Source: Pycnopodia helianthoides (lineage: Eukaryota; Echinodermata; Asteroidea; Forcipulatida; Asteriidae). From it: a stretch of 64,000 nucleotides of DNA. The position numbers were made by a program, and so were the translations under genes. The notes under the pieces were generated by a model. It saw only the letters and a list, made by a program, of their open reading frames with translations, had not been told where the DNA came from and searched no databases. Of the stretch, positions 52,601-61,600 are shown one piece after another. The stretch is taken from assembly GCA_032158295.1 (NCBI GenBank), contig CM063249.1, positions 9,687,195 to 9,751,194 of the forward strand, in the 5' to 3' direction. Position 1 is the first letter of the stretch. The number at the start of each line of letters is the position of its first letter.

Positions 52601-55600
52601 CCAATCAGAATGGATAAACTGTCCCAGGTATTTATGAATGTGTGATAAGCGCTGTATACTTGTTGCTTTCAGAGTCTAACAAAAAATGAGACCAAAGGCA
52701 CCTGGGGTCGATTTCACAAAACTCTTCCTAACTTAGGACTAGTCCTAGGCAATGCTAAGAGATAGTACTAGTCCTAAGTTAGGACCAGTACTTAGGACTA
52801 GTCCTACCTCTTAGCATTGCCTAGGACTAGTCCTAAGTTAGGAAGAGTTTTGTGAAATCGACCCCTGGGGTCGGACTCAAACCCATGACTCTTTTAATCT
52901 AAAGCAGATTTTTGTTTCTGTTTTAAAATTCCTAAACGGTTATTACATAATTAACTTAATACTAAATTTGAGCTGTTGAAGGCAGGTTACACTTTTGGTG
53001 ATTGTCAAAGACTAGCATTCTCACTTGGTGTATCCCAACACATGCATAAAATAACAAAGCTGTGAAAATTCGGGCCCAATTGGTCATCGAAGTTGCAAGA
53101 AAATAATGAAACAAAAAACACCCTCGCATAGAATTGTGTGCTTTCAAATGCCTGAGAAAGGTCTCCTGCCTGAAGCCTTTCTCAGATTAAAATATTTTTG
53201 TGAGAAATTACCTCTTTCGGAGTCATTTCTCACAATGTTTGATACTATCAGCAGCTCTCAGGTGCTCCTTACCAAGTAATTTTTATGGTAATGTATTTCT
53301 TGAGTAATTACAAAAAGTAGCCACTGCCTTTAAGAAAGACTCTGTTGGGGTCGAAGCGTACAGCCATACAAAATTTTGCATTTGTAAATTTCATAAAAGT
53401 TTTGATGAGGAATATGGTCTCTGGCAAAGTTCTTACCGTGACTTTCTCATCATCATTGGGTTTCTAATCTTCACTATCATTAGAAATCGTTATCACTTTT
53501 TCCTGACAATTGTGACTTCAAGGGAACTCCATTACCCGACGAATCATTGCTGATAAAGCTTAAAGTTGATATCTTGCTCTGCATTTCCTGAACAATTCTG
53601 TGCCTTAAAGTCTTATCTTTGACTCTCTTGTAGCATGATATATAAAGCCTCTAGATTTCAAGAGTGAGTCAAAGGTGAAGGATTTGTTTTAGGGAAACAC
53701 ATTGGGTTGTACATGTATCCCTCATACTCTAAGTAACATGTACTGTGTGGGTGAGTTGACCAACCATTGGGAACCAATCAACACATTATCAGCTGTATGA
53801 GTTGTGTACTGTGGACCAACTGAGTGCAGAATTATGTACTGCATAGATGTACTCACTATCACTACTTCATAGCATATCTAATAGTGGGTACCAACTAAGG
53901 AAATCTGGGCTCGATTTCACAAAGAGCTAAGATTGAAAATCGCTCTTAGTTGCTAAGCAAAGTGTGATGTCACAATACAAGTCACTATGGTGATACTGAC
54001 AACCCATCTTAAGATGAATCTTAGTGCTTTGTGAAATTGGCCCCTGGACTTCTGGGAAAATTTCACTGTTGAACTGAATGCTTTAGAAAAGCCCTCTCCC
54101 TCACCTCACCTGCCTTTTTAACGATTTAAATTTAATCTTATTATGAGGCTTTTTAGATTGTTTTGTCTTTTTTTTAATGGCATAGAGGATTCGCCGCAAT
54201 GCATCTATAAGTTTTTATCTACTGTCTTGCTATTGATTAATTTTGTTAATCTTTTCCCTTTTATATTTTGATATTTCTGATTTTGTTTTCCATCTTTGTG
54301 ATTGTGTACTTTTGTCGTCTTTTTTACATTTTGCACTCTCTGTATATTTCCCTGTAATTCTCTATGGGACATTTGTTTTCTAAAGAATAAACAATGAATT
54401 GATAAATGAACGAATGAATGAATGAACAGTGCTTGTGTCATTCGAAACCGTTTGGATGCTATTGAATGGCCAGACACACAGGATGGTTAAAGGAACATTA
54501 CAGAATTGGTAATTGTAAAATATACTTTTGATCACAGATTTACATAAAACTTACACGGTCTAATGGTGATGATAGTAGAAAACATCCCTTGAAATATTTC
54601 TGTCTGAAATGCCATATTTGATGAGAAATGAATAAACTAATTTTCCGATGGAGTTTATCGCTCAGTGAGCGTTTTATTCGTTTGTTGAACCTATATGATT
54701 TCATGCAAATGTATAATCGGTTTTTCACTATTTTCTCGTGACCCAGATGGCTGATCGATCTCAAACTTCTACAGGTTTGTCAGTTTATGTATATGGTGGA
54801 TTACATAAAGTGCTTACACTGCCAGCAACTTTTTTGATAGCAAAAACCAATTATGTAATATTCCTTTAATGATTGTATAATGGTTGTTCCACTGCAGGTC
54901 TTTCACCGCTCTCAGTCTACAGAGTTAATGTTAGAGCCAAGAGTAGGAAGACGTCCCAAGACAACTCAAAGGAGAAACTATCTGCAGAGATAGAGTTCAA
55001 AACACTGCCTGGAGGTAAGGACAGTACTCTCTGCTGATTTCATAATGGAATACAGATTTATTTCAATCAGTGATTGAAGATTTTCAACTCAAATATACGT
55101 TAGATGAAGGATAGCTGAAGACGCCTTAATGGACCCTATGCACATGACAACATTTGAGTAGGGTGCCCTCGGCTAGAGGTCAAAAGAAGGTTACTCATTG
55201 GCCGATTCTGTGCGCCACGCGTACATAGATGTTTGTTTTCCATTGTTACACTGAAAGAGATGTTACTTGTAGAATTTGAGATAAATCATCTGACATTGAT
55301 TCCTTGATGTCTTCAGAAACATTTGCACAAATGAAACAATCAAATGTGCACAACATTTGACTGGTTGGTTAATGTACACGTTTTCTTTTGAGTCTAAAGG
55401 AAGAACTGGGGTCGATTTCACAAAACTCTTCCTAACTTAGGACTAGTCCTAGGCAATGCTAAGAGATAGGACTAGTCCTAAGTACTGGTCTTAACTTAGG
55501 ACTAGTCCTATCTCTTACATTGCCTAGGACTAGTCCTAAGTTAGGAAGAGTTTTGTGAAATCGACCCCAGAACATATTGGTACCCTACCAAGTATGCACT

Positions 55601-58600
55601 CCAACTTGAAGGATGAAATAACTTCACCCCAGACTACAATTTGATAGAGAAACAGGGAAGTGTGTTGGAATGATAATGTATGAAAACAATTGCATTGGTA
55701 TAACTTCTTTGCACTGCAAGTTAACTCCGTTGGTATTAATATTTTTATCACGCCACATTTTCTCTTGCCTATCCGTTTGGAAATCAGAGCCAAAGCGCTC
55801 GAAAAAGAAAAAGAGAAGTCTACCCTGTAAGTAACAGCACTCGTTCCCCACCAACCCCTGACCATGAAGCGACCAAAGTGACTACTCCCTGTACTGATCC
55901 TATACACTGTGTATTTGTCTGATTTGACGTCACTACTTTTTGTTTATTACGTTATCCAAACAGCCGGAGCATTCTTGTTTTAATAGCCCTGTATAGACTG
56001 TAGCAGTTTGTTATCGGCTTCACTAATATACTCGTGATGACTGCAAACTACTGTAGTGTTTAACTTTAGTTTGTTGTGTGCCCGGAAGAACATTTAGTGC
56101 TCGATATGGGGCATGGTGGTGTCCACCCCCTCTATTGTGTCTTCATTGTGTACTTGGAATCTCAGGAATTGTTTAGAGGATTTTAAGGGGGAGGGATACT
56201 TCAGTGCAAGAGGGAAAATAGTGTGTTCAAGTATGAGAACATTGGGGTGGGGGGGTTACCCACTGCCCCCATATCGGGTATGGTTTGCAGAAGAAGGGTG
56301 TAAGGCTAAATCCTTCTTCCAGGCACACAAAGTACTTTTTTTCTGTAACAAAAGACTGTCAGCAATAAAATGGCTCCTGACCAAAAATATGACATTACTG
56401 TTACATTTGTTGTTGCTAGAATAATAACCCCAAACACATGTTTTCCCATTCCCATGTAGAATTTAACCTTCCTATAATGACTTATGAATGACAGAAAATC
56501 GATCAAACTTTCACTCTTAGTTTCCTTGTAACACAATTGTACACATTGATTGTCTACGCCCTTTGTACGGTAACTTTTTGTTATGTCCTATTTCCAGGCA
56601 CACAAGGAATTATCTTTATAGGTCATTGTACTAATAGGGGGTTCATATAGTGCACTTATGCTAGTAACTAGAGCAAGGCTCAATACAACGTTATCCCTGA
56701 TCACCAAGCAGAGACCATTCCTCAATATTTCTCAACTCCATAGGGAGCATACAACTCTTAGCTGCTTACATTGGCCCCAAGGGGTTAATCCAACATAATA
56801 CCATCGCAACCCACGCAGGTTCCCATTTATACGCTTGGTTGAAGAGAAGCAATTTATGGTTACAAGTCTTGCTCAAGGACACAAGTGTCATGACCAGGAT
56901 TCAAACCCATACTCCATTGACTAGGCAGGCCATTAGAACTTGAGCCCGATGCACTAGACCACTCGGCCACGACATGTCACAAGTTTCTGTAATTTTCTAG
57001 AATAGTGAAGAAGCAGGGTGTTGATTTATTATGTCAGTAGTCAAATAAAATTATGCATCAACAGTATTAACATGTAATTTTCTTAGTTTAGTGTGCACTT
57101 CCCAAAAGCTATGTCCGATACTTAATTTAAATACCTCTATTTGTTTTTGTTTATGTTTTTTTTTTTGCCCCATGCCTGTCCTGTGTATGTAGGTATTAAG
57201 CATTTTAAAAGACATTTTACTCAAAATAAGTCTGCATAGAATTTTGTTTTGTTTTTTCCATAAGAATTGTTTACCGGATGTTTGATGTAATTGTTTTGAA
57301 CATTATCCATGACTATTCATCTTCTGCTGCTGGTTGTCATGGTAACTTTGCAAACAAATGAAATCTCCAGTGGTATTAGTTATCATCAATAAGACGGTAG
57401 TTATTTAAAGTTGGCTACTTTAAACATTAACAAGCTGAAATTCATTCCAAAAAGCAGATAGTTTATTGGCAGTTGATTGGTTGTGCTTTCAGAAACAAAA
57501 AATGCTTGGCATTCAAGTTACGATCAGGTTCAGTACATCATACTCTATTATTGAGGTACATGCATGCCATTCAACCTGTAATATTCAAAAAGCGAGAAAG
57601 AATAACAAGAAACTAAGCTGTCACATAATTTTTCTGAAACAATGGCTAAATTAATTGGCTAAACGACAGGTTGCTGGGAACCAGTCGTGCCAGTCGTTAA
57701 AAACAGTATTTGTTACATAGCCGGTAACCTGTTTTTGCAAAGCCTCACTGTGTTATGACTTTCACCTCTAATGTGATCTCATCACACAGGTCTCCCTGAT
57801 GCTCCACTGGATGTACAAGTCCAGCCAGGTCCCTCCCCGGCAGTATGTCTTGTAGAGTGGCTACCAGTTACAATAACTACAGCAGGATTATCTAATGGGG
57901 CTGTGGTGACCGGTTACGCTGTGTATGCTGAGGATACCAAGGTTGCAGAGATCTTTTCACCGACAGGTCAGTTTATTTTTAAACACTTCATTTCTCAAGT
58001 TCTATTCAAAGGTAAAGTACAGCAGGTAGGTGATGGGATTGTGCCTTAGATGGCACAAGCATGGAATATGGCACACAGTAGGAGTGTGTCATGAGAAAGA
58101 TACTTGGCTATAGGGCCATTTCTTAACAAGTAGACACTGTCTGTCTTGATAAATTGGCCTGTAAATCAGCATTATGTTGACAAAAACCCAATCTATGACC
58201 CTACCTTTAATCGATGTGCATAACTTTGTTAAGATAAGAAATTTAAACGTTGACAGATTTGCATATAACTTTACGTGGTATAAACACGGACAGGGTGGAA
58301 AGCTCCTCTTGAAACACCTTATGGTTGAAATGCTGTGGGTTTGTTTTTCAGAAAGTAGGAAAACAATTCATTTTGATCTTGGGAATCCGAAATCTGTTCT
58401 GAAAACAGTGATGGGGTTTTTCATTATTTTCAAATATTCCGATGACTGATTGAGCATAATGTTGAGTTGAACAAAGTGTAGATACTATTTTTTGTTAATT
58501 ACCAATGTCGGTTGCGTGCTTTAAACGATACAAAGTTCGTTAGCATTAGATTTGTTTCAATATTCTTTTCCTTTCTGTGTTTTTTTTTTTACTGCAGCTG

Positions 58601-61600
58601 ATCGTGTATCAATGATTCATTTGAATCATTAGATTTCATTTAAATATTCTTTTCCTTTCTGTGTGTTTTTTTCTTCTGCAGCTGATCGTGTATCCATGAG
58701 TCTAAACAAGATAAAGCTGTTATCAGCCAGAGACGTTGTCGTCCGAACCCTCTCTCCAAACGGTTTTTCTATCGATTCTGTGCCAGCTAGAATACCCCCT
58801 GCCTTATTAGAGGAGAGACGTGGCGATGCAACACTCAGAGCGATGGAAGCAAAGGTAGTTATATACAACCATACAGGCCTGGAATTACACAGAGGCCATG
58901 GTCTCGTTTGCCCTGGTCTTGGCCTTGGTGCCCCTTCAGAAGTTTCTCATAGACTTTATGATTTTCCAATGGAAGTGCCCTTTGCAAAATGAAAATGGCC
59001 TTGCCCTCTCAAAGATGAAATTCCAGGCCTGCCTTAGAAAACAAAAAGATCACACATTATCTTTTGGTACCTAGAAATCTATCATATGGGATGTTGAAAA
59101 ACAAATATTGACTGCTTTTACTCTTGCTATAGTTCAAACTACGAATCCCTCAGTGATCCCCCGGACTGTTCTATTTTCACTCGGCTTTGTCTCGGGGAAA
59201 AATAAAACCATGGCACTCGAAGCTGTCAACATTTATATATTAGGATACATGAATCCAACTCATGGGGATGTATCTATCCTCTTGATACAGTGAAGCTTGA
59301 ATATAAATTAGGCAATTTAAAGGAACATTACAGATATGGTTTTTGCTAACAAAATAGTTGCTGGCAGTGCAAGCACTTTATGTAATCCACCATATACATA
59401 AACTGACAAGACTGTAGAAGTTTGAGATCGATCGGCCATCTGGGTCACGAGAAAATAGTGAAAAAGCGATTACACATTTACATGAAATCATTTAGATTCA
59501 ACAAATGAATGAAACGCTCACTGAGCGATAAACTCCAATTGGAAAATTAGTTTATTAATTTTCCATCAAATATGGCATTTCAGACAGAAATATTTCAAGG
59601 GATGTTTTCTACTATCATCATCATTAGACCGTGTAAGTTTTATGTAAATCTGTGATCAAAAAGTATATTTTACAAGTTTTTTTCTTACCAATTCTGTAAT
59701 GTTCCTTTAACATCGCTTGGTGAGCTGGCAAAGTTGTGGCTTTGAATCCAAAGCTACTTTCACACTGCCTGGAATAAAGTGGTGTGTTCTACTAGATAGA
59801 TACGCAATAATTCATTGTGACAGATGTTTACTCAATTTTGGTATGAGAGAGATTGTCTCTTTTCCAGCGTGGTGTTTGTATCCCTTGACACAAGTAACAT
59901 AGGTCCCTATGGGAGGCTACATCCACACATTGTAAATTATTGTTAACCGGTAACAAACATTTTGTCTAAAATTTACTTCTGTTTACTTGATTTGCTCTCT
60001 ATTTTTCTCACTGTTTCATTCCATGATTATAATTGTCCTGTCAGAGCAAAACCGTCACATCTTGATTTTGTAGTAACAGATCTTGCACAGGGAAGGCTTC
60101 ATGAAAACCATTTCTTACTATTGAGTCTTTGTGAAAATGTGGGCTTAAATGCGAAGGGTAAAGGGGGAGGAGGATGGCCCCAGGAGCATTTCTCCCTACC
60201 ACAGCTCCCCTCGAAGGAACTTTCCTTGGTGGTGAAACAAAGAATGAAGAGTTCTTAATAAACAAGCCAAAAAGTTTAGAACAAAGCAGTGGACTTGTTT
60301 CCATGCATTTTTTACCCTTCGTTTCTAATGTCATTCTAATGCAGACAGAATAAATTATTGTACTTAAGCGTAGCTTTCAAAATCACCACCACCTATTTTT
60401 CTAGAGGGATATACACCAATCTCAAGCAGTTAATGGCTATACTTTTGGAGAATCAACAATTTGTGCACTGACATGACAATAATGTAATCTCTATCAACAC
60501 GTTTATATCCGTGGGTTGATAATCCTTATTCCCTCTTCCTATTTGCAAGCTTTCTCCCAGGCGTAATTCCCATAGTGGATTACGACATGTTCATAATCGT
60601 AGGAAATACAGGCGGAGTAGATCAGTGAGTGGTGACAATTCACCAGAATGCTGTGTTGTGCTTTTCATCATTGAGTTTCTGTGCTTTTATGGCGTTTTAC
60701 TGTTTCCAAGATTCTACTTCACCAATGAGCTAGATTCAATGACTAACGATTAACCCTATAATTACTTGGTACCTCATGTTCTGAGTGAAAATAACCTTCA
60801 TTGTGTGAAATCATGACTTGTTCAAGTAATAAACCACGAGGGAAACTGACTGGGTTGAACAAAAAAAAATTGACTAGAGCTGGATTTGAACCAATAACCT
60901 CCGGCACGTTAATCTGGAGGTCGTTGGTTGAAATCCTAGCTCTAGTCAAATTTTCTTTGTTCAAACCCAAATTACTTGTTGAAGTACTGAGTAAAGACAG
61001 CTTGACTTGTATAATCAATGGCTTGGCATGTATATTGCTGTTGATGAAACTTGAGAAATCCAATGACCCAGACTGAGACCTAGAACCAGAACTCTGAGAG
61101 TGCTAACAGTTTGTCAGTGTGTGTCGTGGTTAAGAGCACCGGACTCAAGCTCTTGTGTTTTTTGATCAGCAGAGTGTCGGATTGAGTCCCGGTCGTGGCA
61201 CTTGTGTCCTTGAGCAAAATACTTTACCATAATTGCTTTTTCCTTCGATTGGGACGTGAAGCCGTTGGTCCCATGTACTAGGATTGGAACCCAGAACACT
61301 CATTGTGGAAGAGTAGGGGTTTTACCCTGGTGTTTCTGGTTCACATAGCAAGCACCCTTGTTCGCAGGTTTCCTCAGGCTTGTGAGCTACAGTGATTCAT
61401 TTCACTTCTGAGGCATTCTTGATTTCTTTACCAGAAATATATATATACTAATAATTGTCCAATTTGTATAACTTGAAATAAAAATCAAAACTGGTCGATA
61501 GTTTTTACAGGGGTGTGTAACATTTTTTAAAAACAATCCGCAATTGTGTGAAATTACAAAAGAACCAAACAAGGTCCTCTCCTGTCTTCACTGGTTTCTA

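Larger units (their letters stand above)
52118..54897 (+). other. RIMBP intron, 2.8 kb, splits FN3-2
   Basis: It holds a near-perfect fold-back (52704-52865), a TTAA MITE (52977-53333), a second fold-back MITE (53907-54052) and a TTAA MITE (54487-54869) that reaches to within 28 bp of the next exon. Confidence 0.8.
55015..57789 (+). other. RIMBP intron, 2.8 kb
   Basis: It contains the second copy of the near-perfect fold-back (55408-55568) and a minus-oriented SINE (56685-56985). The remainder shows no gene. Confidence 0.8.
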
